A DNA stretch of 64,000 nt from Pasteurella dagmatis (GTDB lineage: Bacteria; Pseudomonadota; Gammaproteobacteria; Enterobacterales; Pasteurellaceae): assembly GCF_900186835.1 (NCBI RefSeq), contig NZ_LT906448.1, positions 1,278,501-1,342,500 of the forward strand. The letters run 5' to 3'. Of this stretch, positions 11,232 through 19,613 are shown in pieces. The notes under the pieces were generated by a model. It was not told where the DNA came from. It worked only from the letters and a program-made list of their open reading frames with translations, and searched no databases. The position numbers and the translations under genes are program-made. How positions within the stretch are numbered: the first letter of the stretch is position 1; the number at the start of each line of letters is the position of its first letter.

Positions 11232-11240
11232 AAGTGCGGT
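11232..11240 (+). repeat. DNA uptake signal core (Haemophilus type)
   Basis: AAGTGCGGT followed by an A/T-rich extension (AAAATTTTC), the extended form of the signal recognised during natural transformation in the H. influenzae/Aggregatibacter branch. The 275-base gap between mglC and the first lipoprotein gene holds this site, the mgl terminator and AT-rich sequence. Confidence 0.9.
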
Positions 11241-11423
11241 AAAATTTTCAAAAATTCTACATACTTTTGATGTCATTTATCAATTAGAAAAGATATCCAC
11301 ATAATCATACATCAGACGAAAAATACTGATAATAATCGCTATTAAAACTCCATTTGATATTCTATAATGAAATTGTAGTACACAAATTATACAGTGTTAT
11401 TCATGTAAAATAAGGAGACTATA

Positions 11424-11978
11424 ATGAAAAAAATCACTCAACTCAGTTTAGCTGCACTTTTGGCGTTTAATCTTGCTGCTTGCGATAATGCAAACAAAAC
11501 AAGTTCAAATACTGAAACCGCAAAAAAAGCAGAAATCCAACTCAGTCCACAAGAACAGTTCCGCTACGATTATGAAAAATTCGATAAATGGTATAGTGAA
11601 TCAGAAAAAGAAATGAATGAACAGTTTAAGTCAATTGAAGAAAAAATGGCAAAATTACAAAGTAATAATGGCAGTATGACTTCAGAAGATATTGATAAAT
11701 TATTTATACCTTTTACTGAAAAAAGTAATAAAGCCTTGCAAGAATTAGATACGCTTAATTTTAAGGATCCTGAACTCATTAACTATGCAACATTGGTTAA
11801 ACAAGCTTACCAAGGTGGTATCGAGACCTTACCATTGATGTTGAAAATGGCACTTGAACCAGGTAAAGCTATTCAAGACATTTCAAAAATAGAAGCTAAA
11901 TTCAATGCGTTCGAAAAAGTCCAACAAGATATGGAAAAAGAAAAAGTACGCTTAAAACAAAAATATGAACAAAAATAA
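11424..11978 (+). CDS. small lipoprotein, tandem paralogue 1
   Basis: The 184-residue product has a lipoprotein signal (MKKITQLSLAALLAFNLAAC) with a lipobox LAAC and the mature N-terminus C-D-N. The rest is strongly helical and charged: QFRYDYEKFDKWYSESEKE near residue 45, then a middle helix and LDTLNFKDPELINY. The three following genes share this plan (F-x-x-DYE...KW...L-x-x-L-x-x-KDP/KSP), so all four are paralogues. This is the most diverged member. GGAG sits 9 bases upstream of the ATG. The function is unknown. Asp at +2 would favour inner-membrane retention by the enteric rule, though that rule is not proven here. Confidence 0.85.
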   Translation: MKKITQLSLAALLAFNLAACDNANKTSSNTETAKKAEIQLSPQEQFRYDYEKFDKWYSESEKEMNEQFKSIEEKMAKLQSNNGSMTSEDIDKLFIPFTEKSNKALQELDTLNFKDPELINYATLVKQAYQGGIETLPLMLKMALEPGKAIQDISKIEAKFNAFEKVQQDMEKEKVRLKQKYEQK

Positions 11979-12000
11979 TTAGATATTTTACCCCGAAATA

Positions 12001-12031
12001 AAATAGCCATCATTATAGTTGGCTATTTTTT
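12001..12031 (+). terminator. terminator after lipoprotein 1
   Basis: AAATAGCCA / TGGCTATTT stem with a 10-base loop, followed by TTT. Each lipoprotein gene therefore probably has its own transcript. Confidence 0.8.
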
Positions 12032-12189
12032 AGTTTTTAATTAGCTTTCAAAAATACCTCGGATTTACATAAATTGATCAATATACAAAAATATTGATAA
12101 TAAAAAACTACCCCATCAATGCCGTGAGTGTATAATGGAGACAATAACGAATTTTCTATTATTTCAAGTATCTATTTTAAGGAAAACGT

Positions 12190-12765
12190 ATGAAAAAACT
12201 ATCATCAATTGGCTTGATCATATTATTTAGCTGCGCACTTACCGCTTGTGACAATAAAAGTACTGCTGTAACAAAAACTGCAAATAATACTGCGCAAACA
12301 AAATCAGAAGTTGTACTTGATGAAACGGCACAATTTAAAAAAGATTATGAAGCCATTATCAAATGGAATAATATAGAAACACAAAAGATTCAAGAACAAA
12401 TAGCGATTATTCAAAAAAGAATAGTGGAACAACAAGATCCAACTAAGAAATTAACTACTGAAGAAGCTACTACATTAGTCACCAACCTCAAAAATACTAT
12501 TGCCCAATCTATCAATGAACTTGATGCTCTCAATATTAAAGACCCTGACTTACAAGAACTTACCAACAAAATGAAACAAGGTAACAATCTTGCTCAAGAA
12601 AGCTTTGAAATTTCAATTACCGCATCAAGTAAACCAGCTGAAGAAACACCAAAATATCGAGCTGAATTCGAAGCAAAAATGAAAGAGCTACAAGCGCTAA
12701 ATACTGAAGTGGGAGAGCTCAATAGAAAAGTGGGTGAAAAATACAGAAGTTTACATTCTAAATAA
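12190..12765 (+). CDS. small lipoprotein, tandem paralogue 2
   Basis: The 191-residue product starts MKKLSSIGLIILFSCALTAC followed by D-N, a clear lipobox (LTAC). The mature part begins with a Thr/Lys/Asn-rich linker, then QFKKDYEAIIKWNN, a helical middle (KKLTTEEATTLVTNLKNTI), LDALNIKDPDLQELTNK and a charged C-terminal helix. The central region is closest to paralogues 3 and 4. AAGGA is present 8-9 bases upstream of the ATG. No recognised domain and no cysteines besides the lipidated one. The function is unknown; four copies in a row suggest dosage or antigenic diversification. Confidence 0.85.
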   Translation: MKKLSSIGLIILFSCALTACDNKSTAVTKTANNTAQTKSEVVLDETAQFKKDYEAIIKWNNIETQKIQEQIAIIQKRIVEQQDPTKKLTTEEATTLVTNLKNTIAQSINELDALNIKDPDLQELTNKMKQGNNLAQESFEISITASSKPAEETPKYRAEFEAKMKELQALNTEVGELNRKVGEKYRSLHSK

Positions 12766-12774
12766 CAAGACGCT

Positions 12775-12806
12775 AAATAGCTAAATAACTTATTTGGCTA
12801 TTTTTT
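12775..12806 (+). terminator. terminator after lipoprotein 2
   Basis: AAATAGCTAAATAA / TTATTTGGCTATTT pair with one G-U, followed by TTT. The upper stem sequence AAATAGC..GCTATTT is shared with the terminator of paralogue 1. Confidence 0.75.
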
Positions 12807-12837
12807 ATTTAAACAATTTAAAGTAAAACTTTTAAGA

Positions 12838-12935
12838 AAATAACTGCACTTTTATATAAAAACGGTTCTTTAGATAAATCCAAAATGGATAAATATTTTA
12901 TTTTTAAACTGGTTATATTTATTTAAAGGAAACTT
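12838..12935 (+). repeat. duplicated leader, copy A (upstream of lipoprotein 3)
   Basis: About 100 bases ending at the ATG of paralogue 3 closely match the bases before paralogue 4 (13570-13667): shared stretches include AATATTTTATTTTTAAACTG and TATATTTATTTAA followed by a purine-rich ribosome site. It contains a decayed uptake-signal core (ACTGCACTT). The duplication therefore included the promoter region. Confidence 0.8.
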
Positions 12936-13496
12936 ATGAAAAAACTCTCATCAATTGGCTTAGCTATTATGCTTGGCTGCTCACTTGTCGCTTGTGACAA
13001 TGAAAATACCGCTGATACTACTGAGACAAAAACAGAAACACTTATCTATGCCACAAATGCACAATTTAAAAAGGATTATGAGGCTATTCAAAAATGGGAC
13101 AAATTCTCAAAAGATAGATTTCAAAAACACATCGATATAATGACAAAAAAACTTATTGCACATAAGCCACCAGCAAAAAAAATTACAGAAGAGGAAATAG
13201 ATGAATTAATTGATAATATGCAACAAACTGTCGAAGAAACTTCCGATGCATTAGACAATCTCGATATTAAATCCCCTGACTTCGAGGCGTTTTTAGAAAA
13301 TAAAAAAGAATTTTATAGTCGTACAGAAGAGATGCTTACGACTGCATATGAGTCAATGACAAAGTCTCCAGAAGAAGTGCTTGAATATAAAGCTAAAGTA
13401 GAGAAAATCATTCAAGAATTAATCGAAATCCGGAAGGAAGATGAGAAGATGGATAAAGAAATCAAAGAAAAATATAAATTTTCAACACCCAAATAA
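12936..13496 (+). CDS. small lipoprotein, tandem paralogue 3
   Basis: The 186-residue product starts MKKLSSIGLAIMLGCSLVAC-DNEN, with lipobox LVAC. The mature part has QFKKDYEAIQKWDKFSKD, then TEEEIDELIDNMQQTVEET, LDNLDIKSPDFEAFLENK, and a long charged helix to the C-terminus. It is very similar to paralogue 4 in both the signal region and gene leader, so these two arose by a recent duplication. AAAGGA lies 6-8 bases before the ATG. Unknown function; predicted all-helical membrane-anchored periplasmic protein. Confidence 0.85.
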   Translation: MKKLSSIGLAIMLGCSLVACDNENTADTTETKTETLIYATNAQFKKDYEAIQKWDKFSKDRFQKHIDIMTKKLIAHKPPAKKITEEEIDELIDNMQQTVEETSDALDNLDIKSPDFEAFLENKKEFYSRTEEMLTTAYESMTKSPEEVLEYKAKVEKIIQELIEIRKEDEKMDKEIKEKYKFSTPK

Positions 13497-13569
13497 AGGT
13501 AAAAATCCATAAACAAGTCAAACAGTTTTTAGTTATTTTCTTATTAAAATCAATAACCAAAACTTATAA

Positions 13570-13667
13570 AAAAATAACCACACTTTTATATCATACAGGA
13601 TTCATTAAAATCCCAAATGGATGAATATTTTATTTTTAAACTGGCTATATTTATTTAAGGAAAACTT
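13570..13667 (+). repeat. duplicated leader, copy B (upstream of lipoprotein 4)
   Basis: Partner of the copy at 12838-12935. Its uptake-signal core has decayed differently (ACCACACTT). Confidence 0.8.
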
Positions 13668-14231
13668 ATGAAAAAACTCACATCAATTGCCTTAGCTATT
13701 ATGATTGGCTGCTCGCTTGTCGCTTGTGACAATGAAAAGACCACAGGTACAACAACAGAAAATATTCAATATACTGCAGATGTACAATTTAAAAAAGACT
13801 ATGAAGCTTTAGAAAAATGGGACAAAGCCTCAAAAGTGAAAATTGAAAAGCACTTCGACGTAATAACACAAGAATATTTCAAACATAAACCATCTGGAAC
13901 AAGAACGACAGAAGAGGAAGCAATAGAATTCACTAATAAAATGAAAAAAACTGTCGAAGAAATTTTTGATGAATTAGAGGAACTCAATATAAAATCCCCT
14001 GAGCTAGAAGACTTCATCGAACACCAAAAGGACTTTTATCGGTTAGCAGAAAAAACACTGGAACTCACATATATACTGCTAACAAAATCACCAGAAGAAA
14101 AGCTTGAATATCAATCTGAATCAGATGAAATTACGAAGGAGTCCCAAAAGTTCGAGGATGAAGAGAGTAAACTGCGTAAAAAAATCGAAGAAAAATATAA
14201 AAGTTTAATGCAAAAAGAAAAGAGTAATTAA
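13668..14231 (+). CDS. small lipoprotein, tandem paralogue 4
   Basis: The 187-residue product starts MKKLTSIALAIMIGCSLVAC-DNEK, with lipobox LVAC. It shares QFKKDYEALEKWDKASK, a TEEEAIEFTNKMKKTVEEI helix, LEELNIKSPELEDFIEHQK and a charged C-terminal helix with paralogue 3. The C-terminus is more acidic and lysine-rich than in the others (SKLRKKIEEKYKSLMQKEK). It is the last of the array and is followed by a region with an uptake-signal core at 14264-14272 and a bidirectional terminator. No function is recognised. Confidence 0.85.
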   Translation: MKKLTSIALAIMIGCSLVACDNEKTTGTTTENIQYTADVQFKKDYEALEKWDKASKVKIEKHFDVITQEYFKHKPSGTRTTEEEAIEFTNKMKKTVEEIFDELEELNIKSPELEDFIEHQKDFYRLAEKTLELTYILLTKSPEEKLEYQSESDEITKESQKFEDEESKLRKKIEEKYKSLMQKEKSN

Positions 14232-14304
14232 AACCCATAAAAATCAAAACGTTCGAAAAAATGACCGCACTTAATTGTGCACTCTTCATCAGAGAAGGCA
14301 TATA

Positions 14305-14341
14305 TCACAAAAAAGGCACAAATTAAAAAATCTGTGCCTTT
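14305..14341. terminator. bidirectional terminator between lipoprotein 4 and the ZnuD-like gene
   Basis: AAAGGCACA / TGTGCCTTT stem with a 12-base loop. On the minus strand it is followed by TTTGTG after TTT in the stem, serving the ZnuD-like gene; on the plus strand it can serve the lipoprotein array. Confidence 0.8.
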
Positions 14342-14372
14342 ATTAGTAATCCTATTCACTTAAAATCTAGAA

Positions 14373-16763
14373 TTAAAATTTAAAATTCATCCCCACATTA
14401 ATACCACGTCCATTCTGTGGAATATAAGATAAAAATGAAGCATGATTATAGACTTTCACATTTAGCAAGTTGTTGGCATTCAAGAATAATGTATATTCAT
14501 TGTTGCCAATTCGTCCATCATAGCTCACTCCGGCATTCCACATCGTATGACCCGGTGTTGGCTTTTCTAAACGTGCAACTTTATTTTGTTTGAAAACACG
14601 ATAGAGCTGTGTATTAAAACTCACACCATTATCAAAATGACCATTTAGTTTTATCCCCAAACGCATTGCCGGCATACGAGGGGCATTGCCATCAGGTTGT
14701 TTTTCCCAGCCCGTTGGTTTTAAGCCAATAGGATTATAATTTTGATCATATGCTTGCTCATAACCAATTGGGAGCACTGGTAGATTTTTTAATTTACCTC
14801 GCACATAATCACCAAAAATTGATACATCATATGTTGATGAGATTTGATAACTAGCTTCTGCTTCTAATCCATAAATATTTGCTTCTGCTTGATTATAGCG
14901 ATATAAATGTAATGGATAATCACTACTTAACGAGCGTGAACAACGTCCATTTGCTCGCCAAGTACAAGTTGACTTATCGTTTAAAATGGCAGCATAAATA
15001 TAATTGGAAAACTGTTGGTAATAACCACTTAACTTAATCCCTAATTTTTCCCCAGAATAATCCCAACCTAATTCAATATTATTTGAACGCTCTTTTTTCA
15101 GATTTTTATTTCCAGCTTCAAAAGAATTTGTCGCTAAATGTTTTCCGTGAGCATATAGCTCTTGTGCGTTTGGTAAACGCTCTTGATGTGAAAAAATGAT
15201 ATTCAGCTGATGTCTATCATTAACTTGATAATTTGCTGAAAACGCATAAGAATAACCTTTTGACTTATGCGGTTGAGTAAGCTCTTGAGGCACTTGCTCT
15301 CTTGCAGGCACATTAAAGTGATATTTCATCGCAATACGCTGACGTTCCATTCTACCACCGATATCAAATTGCCATTTACCGAATTCAACACGCTCCATCA
15401 AAAATAGGCTTTGCTGATCTGTGGTATGATCAGAAAGAAGATTTTGCTTACGATATTCAAGTGTATGATTATCTAAAGCATAGCTATCTTGATATGTATG
15501 GCTCACCCCAATTAACCCACTAACATTAGCAATCGGCTGATGAATAAACTCAAGACGTGCGGAATAACCTTTATTTTTAAAAGAGTTATCCGAAATTGCC
15601 CCTGATTTTTCATCATGACGATAATCTACTTGTGCAACAGAAAAACGGACTTTATCTAAGCCTTTCACAGGATTTTTCCATTCACCACGTATATCCCAAC
15701 GTTGAGAATTTAACACAATATGCGGATCAGCATGCTGATGATCGTGGCTATTTGGTTCATTTGCATGGTGTGCATGACCGTGATTACATAAGTGCCCATG
15801 GCTATGCCATGATTTTTTTATACAATCAATACCCGGGTTATTATAATCAATATCCGTTTCTTCCATTAAAAATGGATAATGTTTTAAATAAGGCTTACGC
15901 CAATGTGCATCTGACAATAACACATGCATATAGTATTCATCGTATAGATGAGAATGTGCAGGTAAGCCATATTTATCTTTACGTTGGCTATATGAAGCAC
16001 CTAAATAACCTTTATCTCCCACCCAAGAAAGCCCAATACTACCACTTCGATTATCAACAAAACTATTAGCTAATTTATGCTGAGTACTCCCCTGATACTG
16101 ATAAGAAGGCGTACGATAATCACCCGCTTTTTTGTACAAACCTTCAAGGTGTAACGCAAAATGTTTTGATAATCCCACATCAAATGCTGCATTCACCAAA
16201 CGTTCATTGTCCACGCTGCCCGTTCTTAGGCCAACTTCCCCTTCAACACCAACAATTTCGGTAGTAGGAATTTTATTATCTACCACGTTGACAGCACCCG
16301 CAGCATTACCGGAACTATACAGTAACGTATTGACACCACGTAAAATTTCAATTTTTTTAGCTAATAGACTGTCCACAGTGACCGCATGATCAGGAGACAT
16401 AGATGACATATCCAACGTTTCAGTACCACTATTAAGCAGTTTAATACGTTTACCTTCTTGTCCGCGAATTACAGGAGCTGATGCACCACCTCCAAATTGG
16501 CTAGCGTGAATACCAAGTTCATTTGACAACGCATCACCAATATTACTCCCACGTTGTTTAAGGCTATACTCCGAGATAGTTTTTTCACTTGTTATGAGAC
16601 GACCTGTCAGTGGCGCGCCTTGTCTACTATCATTAAGTGCATCCACATGTATCGCATCAAGTTCAATATGGTTTCCTGTATTGGTTAAATTATTTTGTGC
16701 TACGGCTATTTGGCTATAAAGTCCCGAAATAACACACAATGATAAATACGAAATTTTTTTCAT
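14373..16763 (-). CDS. TonB-dependent outer-membrane receptor, ZnuD-like (probable zinc or heme uptake)
   Basis: The ~796-residue product has a signal peptide (MKKISYLSLCVISGLYSQIAVA), a plug domain (GDALSNELGIHASQFGGGAS, APVIRGQEGKRIKLLNSG, VEILRGVNTLLYSSGNAAG-like) and a 22-strand barrel ending in an aromatic residue (GINVGMNFKF). A long extracellular loop near residues 320-350 is packed with His (HSHGHLCNHGHAHHANEPN, then HDHQHADPH) and has a nearby C-x-n-C pair, the feature of zinc receptor ZnuD in Neisseria; homologues in Haemophilus were once called TdhA, a putative heme receptor. I choose zinc on the His loop. The start is uncertain: ATG at 16763 or 16775, neither with a clear ribosome site. 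No convincing Zur box was found by eye. Confidence 0.85.
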   Translation of the reverse strand: MKKISYLSLCVISGLYSQIAVAQNNLTNTGNHIELDAIHVDALNDSRQGAPLTGRLITSEKTISEYSLKQRGSNIGDALSNELGIHASQFGGGASAPVIRGQEGKRIKLLNSGTETLDMSSMSPDHAVTVDSLLAKKIEILRGVNTLLYSSGNAAGAVNVVDNKIPTTEIVGVEGEVGLRTGSVDNERLVNAAFDVGLSKHFALHLEGLYKKAGDYRTPSYQYQGSTQHKLANSFVDNRSGSIGLSWVGDKGYLGASYSQRKDKYGLPAHSHLYDEYYMHVLLSDAHWRKPYLKHYPFLMEETDIDYNNPGIDCIKKSWHSHGHLCNHGHAHHANEPNSHDHQHADPHIVLNSQRWDIRGEWKNPVKGLDKVRFSVAQVDYRHDEKSGAISDNSFKNKGYSARLEFIHQPIANVSGLIGVSHTYQDSYALDNHTLEYRKQNLLSDHTTDQQSLFLMERVEFGKWQFDIGGRMERQRIAMKYHFNVPAREQVPQELTQPHKSKGYSYAFSANYQVNDRHQLNIIFSHQERLPNAQELYAHGKHLATNSFEAGNKNLKKERSNNIELGWDYSGEKLGIKLSGYYQQFSNYIYAAILNDKSTCTWRANGRCSRSLSSDYPLHLYRYNQAEANIYGLEAEASYQISSTYDVSIFGDYVRGKLKNLPVLPIGYEQAYDQNYNPIGLKPTGWEKQPDGNAPRMPAMRLGIKLNGHFDNGVSFNTQLYRVFKQNKVARLEKPTPGHTMWNAGVSYDGRIGNNEYTLFLNANNLLNVKVYNHASFLSYIPQNGRGINVGMNFKF

Positions 16764-16794
16764 AAAATATGACATATAAATTTAAAAAGTTAAT

Positions 16795-16860
16795 AAACGC
16801 ATGCCTTGCTAAACATACGCATCCAAGCTCCGTCTTCACACACTTTTCTGATCACCATCA
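16795..16860 (-). pseudogene. decayed copy of the purL 3' end
   Basis: On the minus strand this segment reads EDGAWMRMFSKA, matching [12 protein letters not shown] at the C-terminus of intact PurL encoded at 20904-24797. Over the ~36 bases around it the two DNA copies differ at only about eight positions (16805-16840 against 20925-20960). Upstream the match continues (TGG..CAGAA) but with an in-frame TGA and a one-base shift. It is on the same strand as purL and cannot be translated as part of a gene. Together with purL it brackets the accessory genes between them. Confidence 0.75.
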
Positions 16861-17260
16861 ATAACATCTGAAATGCATCCTTAGAAAGATAGCATAAGCG
16901 CCACATTCCCACTTGGTTGGAGAACCAAATATACTTCATGCCGATTCATTCAGATTTGAACAGTATGTCCCGGTTAGCGCTAAATTATTGTCTATATATA
17001 GATCAATAACAAGCTTTTTTTATAGCGTAAATTATCATGCAATTCCTAACTCTTCCTTAACGATAGAAAAGCGGATAGATTTTTTGACAGTAGAGCTCAC
17101 ATATAGCCTTAATATAGGACTATTTCTGGGCATTTACTCTAACTGAATGAGAAATGAAAAAACAATCATGACAGAGGGAATGCTAGAATAAGAGCTATCA
17201 TTTTGAGCCAACTTTTTAAAATATAAAAAATAAGATTACCCTTTATTACTCTCTTCCTAT
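16861..17260. other. 400-base non-coding region
   Basis: No credible gene on either strand. It holds a small perfect hairpin TTGGTT-GGAG-AACCAA (16913-16928) and otherwise AT-rich sequence. The part nearest the purL remnant may contain further unrecognisable purL sequence. A 77-codon plus-strand reading frame here has no ribosome site or recognisable content. Confidence 0.6.
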
Positions 17261-18286
17261 TTAAAAAGGCACAATATCCAAATCTAACCTTCTTGCTAAT
17301 TGTAAAATGCGCTTTTTATCTTTTTGTTTACAGACAAATAAACTGTATAAATCTTGTTCCGTTTCAATATTTAACAACGTATAGTCACTCTTTTTCTCTA
17401 AACGCTCGACAATTTCATAAGGTTCAAGCGCTTTTTTCGGTAATTTGAATTTTTTACCAATTACGTCTGATAAGTATTCGCTTAACTCTTCATTATCAAT
17501 ACGCCAATCCGTATCAAACGAATCTAACATGGGTTGCAATAAAAAACGATAACTCAAAAATGCCAATTCAGGTTTATCACCTTCCTCTGCATAGCCTTGT
17601 TCGACTAAATCCAGTAGGCATTTTTCAGGCGCCTCTTGAATTTGTTGATAACGTTTTATAAATTCCTCTTTATCATGAATATTTAATAAAGTAGTGAAGT
17701 CATGTAATGCTTCTGTAATGTCAATTGGTTCTGGTGCATCAATATCTAATTTTTCGCACATAAAATCGACAGCTTCTTCAAGTAATTGCAGATAAGCATG
17801 ATAAGTGTCCTGACTTGGATCTAGCAACTGGCTATTACGCATTTCTTTGAACAGATTGCCCGTTGTTGGTGAGGTATAAAGCAACTCCATATCATCCTTA
17901 CCTTCATGATCTTGGCAAGGTATGCAAATAAAAGTGACATATTCTGTATTATAGTATTTCTTCAATGCTGGATTTAGCGGAGAAAAGAAATTGAATTTAA
18001 TCGCAAAAAATCGCCAATTGCCTCCCTCAATCATCTCCGCAGGACTAGGTGGTGTGATATTCGCCTTGTTCATCAGTTCTTCAAGGGGCGTATAAAAATC
18101 CTCATAGCCTGCTTGAGTTAAAAAATGACTAGCCAAATTTTTCGTCGCTTCTGGAATATCTTCAGGGTAATAATAATATTGTGCCTTTAACGCCATACCA
18201 AATGGTGATTTAGCGAAATAAAAACGATATTGGCAATGTTGTAAAACATAGTCTTCAATCTTTTTTAGCTTTTCGATGAGTGTCAT
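17261..18286 (-). CDS. hypothetical cytosolic protein (341 aa)
   Basis: I do not recognise this protein with confidence. It is acidic, without signal peptide or membrane helices. Readable blocks are [40 protein letters not shown], and a C-terminal region rich in Leu/Asp/Lys ([18 protein letters not shown]). It may be two similar alpha/beta halves, but this is a guess. I chose the ATG at 18286 (MTLIEKLKK) because GGAGAG lies 4-5 bases upstream; the ATG at 18298 overlaps that ribosome site. A paired uptake signal lies just upstream, so the gene has been in Pasteurellaceae for some time. Confidence 0.7.
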   Translation of the reverse strand: MTLIEKLKKIEDYVLQHCQYRFYFAKSPFGMALKAQYYYYPEDIPEATKNLASHFLTQAGYEDFYTPLEELMNKANITPPSPAEMIEGGNWRFFAIKFNFFSPLNPALKKYYNTEYVTFICIPCQDHEGKDDMELLYTSPTTGNLFKEMRNSQLLDPSQDTYHAYLQLLEEAVDFMCEKLDIDAPEPIDITEALHDFTTLLNIHDKEEFIKRYQQIQEAPEKCLLDLVEQGYAEEGDKPELAFLSYRFLLQPMLDSFDTDWRIDNEELSEYLSDVIGKKFKLPKKALEPYEIVERLEKKSDYTLLNIETEQDLYSLFVCKQKDKKRILQLARRLDLDIVPF

Positions 18287-18301
18287 TTTGCTCTCCATTA
18301 A

Positions 18302-18340
18302 AAAGTGCGGTCAAATTTATCAAAATTCCTACCGCACTTT
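18302..18340 (-). terminator. terminator built from two inverted uptake signals
   Basis: AAAGTGCGGT (18302-18311) and ACCGCACTTT (18331-18340) form a 10-bp stem directly after the stop codon of the 153-residue gene. Paired uptake signals acting as terminators are known in H. influenzae. Confidence 0.85.
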
Positions 18341-18346
18341 ACTGAC

Positions 18347-18808
18347 TTAAAAATATATATCAACATAATCAGTCACAGGATCACAAGGGTTCTCCATTTG
18401 TTGTAAACGCCAATACTTGCGTTTTCCCGTTGCTCGGAATTCATACGTCCCCTGTCGTATACATGCTTTACCGTTATTAATATGATCAACACGTGTGACA
18501 ATTTCCCCTGTAAAAAGAAACGCTTTTTCATCAATCACCTTAATTTTGCCAAATAAAGAGACAAAATTCCCATTTAACTCTTGCATCCCTCTAATACTTA
18601 ACCCATCGGCATCTCTTAAGATATCCACTGAGCCAAACGTTTCCCAACTCACCCACTGTAAAGAAAGTTTGTGTTCCCCAACCAATTTATTTTCAATTTT
18701 AGTTATTTGCTCTGGCGTGAACAACTGAGGTTGAGCATTGACACTTAACCAACAAAGACTTCCCAAAAGGGCAACGTATAAGAACTTGAGGTATTGACGT
18801 TTTTTCAT
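18347..18808 (-). CDS. hypothetical exported protein (153 aa)
   Basis: The product has a clear signal peptide (MKKRQYLKFLYVALLGSLCWLSVNA, then QPQLF), so it should be periplasmic or outer-membrane associated. The mature part is about 128 residues, beta-rich by eye, with two cysteines (NNGKACIRQGTYEFRATGKR and MENPCDPVTDY) that could form a disulphide. I recognise no domain. It is in tandem with the 341-residue gene, 60 bases apart, but separated by a paired-signal terminator. The 286 bases upstream (18809-19094) hold no gene I can support. Confidence 0.75.
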   Translation of the reverse strand: MKKRQYLKFLYVALLGSLCWLSVNAQPQLFTPEQITKIENKLVGEHKLSLQWVSWETFGSVDILRDADGLSIRGMQELNGNFVSLFGKIKVIDEKAFLFTGEIVTRVDHINNGKACIRQGTYEFRATGKRKYWRLQQMENPCDPVTDYVDIYF

Positions 18809-19094
18809 AAATACAATCCTAATAAAAGCAAAAACAGCTTGTTTATTATACGATAGTATTGATTAAAAAACGGTTATTTTTGAAATACGTTGTTGATCGC
18901 GGTTGTTCATGTTGTGGTTTGTGATGAATATTTTATACTTTGGAGAAAAGGAAAGGCACTAGTAGGAATGCGAGTGCCATTGGAGAGGGTAAAACTTACG
19001 CTTAAAATGGAGTCTTACCTCAAGATAAATATTTTGATTAATTCCTTAAAATAGAGTGGAATTCATACTCTTGCTCTTAAGAAAACCATTATAT

Positions 19095-19613
19095 CTATGT
19101 ATTTTGGAATAACACGTCATATAATAAATTGAGAACAACAGTCCCTGATTTATAATACTTTATAATTGTGTCTATAGATGTATTACATGAATTGCCATGG
19201 GCAATATCATTCCTTAATTGAACTAAGGAATTTAGATCAGATTTAATATTCATTGATGTATTTAAATCTTTATGACGTCTAAGGCTATCTTTAAAACAAT
19301 TTTCCCACTTAGGATCAAATCTAGATAAATATTTTTCTATTATATTTGTTTTAGGATTACAAGAACTATCCATAATATCTTTCGTTATAAACTCTTTAAT
19401 CCTATTATGTGAATCAATGCAATCATCTTTTAGTTTATCACTAAGAATCTTTTTGAATAAAAATTCAATTCGTCCAGAACTTCTTACTACAGAATAATGA
19501 GTTAAATATTTAGAAATAGGAGATAATTTATGCTTACCATTACCAATAGTCTTCTTTATTTCTTCTAACTCATCAACAACTTCATCTATCTGCTTTTGCA
19601 AATCAGAATTCAT
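19095..19613 (-). CDS. HEPN-domain protein (candidate RNase effector or toxin)
   Basis: The 172-residue protein is helical. It contains LRNDIAHG at residues 133-140, giving R134-N-D-I-A-H139, the Rx4-6H catalytic motif of HEPN RNases. A leading helix (IDEVVDELEEIKKTIG) and an SSGRIEFLFKKIL helix match the RiboL-PSP/MAE_28990-like HEPN type by eye. The start codon overlaps the end of the DUF262 gene by 11 bases, so the two are translationally coupled. HEPN proteins of this group often accompany DUF262 proteins in defence or toxin loci; activity here is inferred. The DNA is more AT-rich than the flanking core genes and lacks uptake-signal cores. Confidence 0.7.
   Translation of the reverse strand: MNSDLQKQIDEVVDELEEIKKTIGNGKHKLSPISKYLTHYSVVRSSGRIEFLFKKILSDKLKDDCIDSHNRIKEFITKDIMDSSCNPKTNIIEKYLSRFDPKWENCFKDSLRRHKDLNTSMNIKSDLNSLVQLRNDIAHGNSCNTSIDTIIKYYKSGTVVLNLLYDVLFQNT

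Noticed and set aside
16776..16800. Zur box before the ZnuD-like gene
   Set aside because: The sequence is AT-rich but does not match the Zur palindrome well enough to call.
16913..17146. 77-codon plus-strand frame upstream of the ZnuD-like gene
   Set aside because: No ribosome site, no recognisable sequence, and it starts over a hairpin beside the purL remnant.
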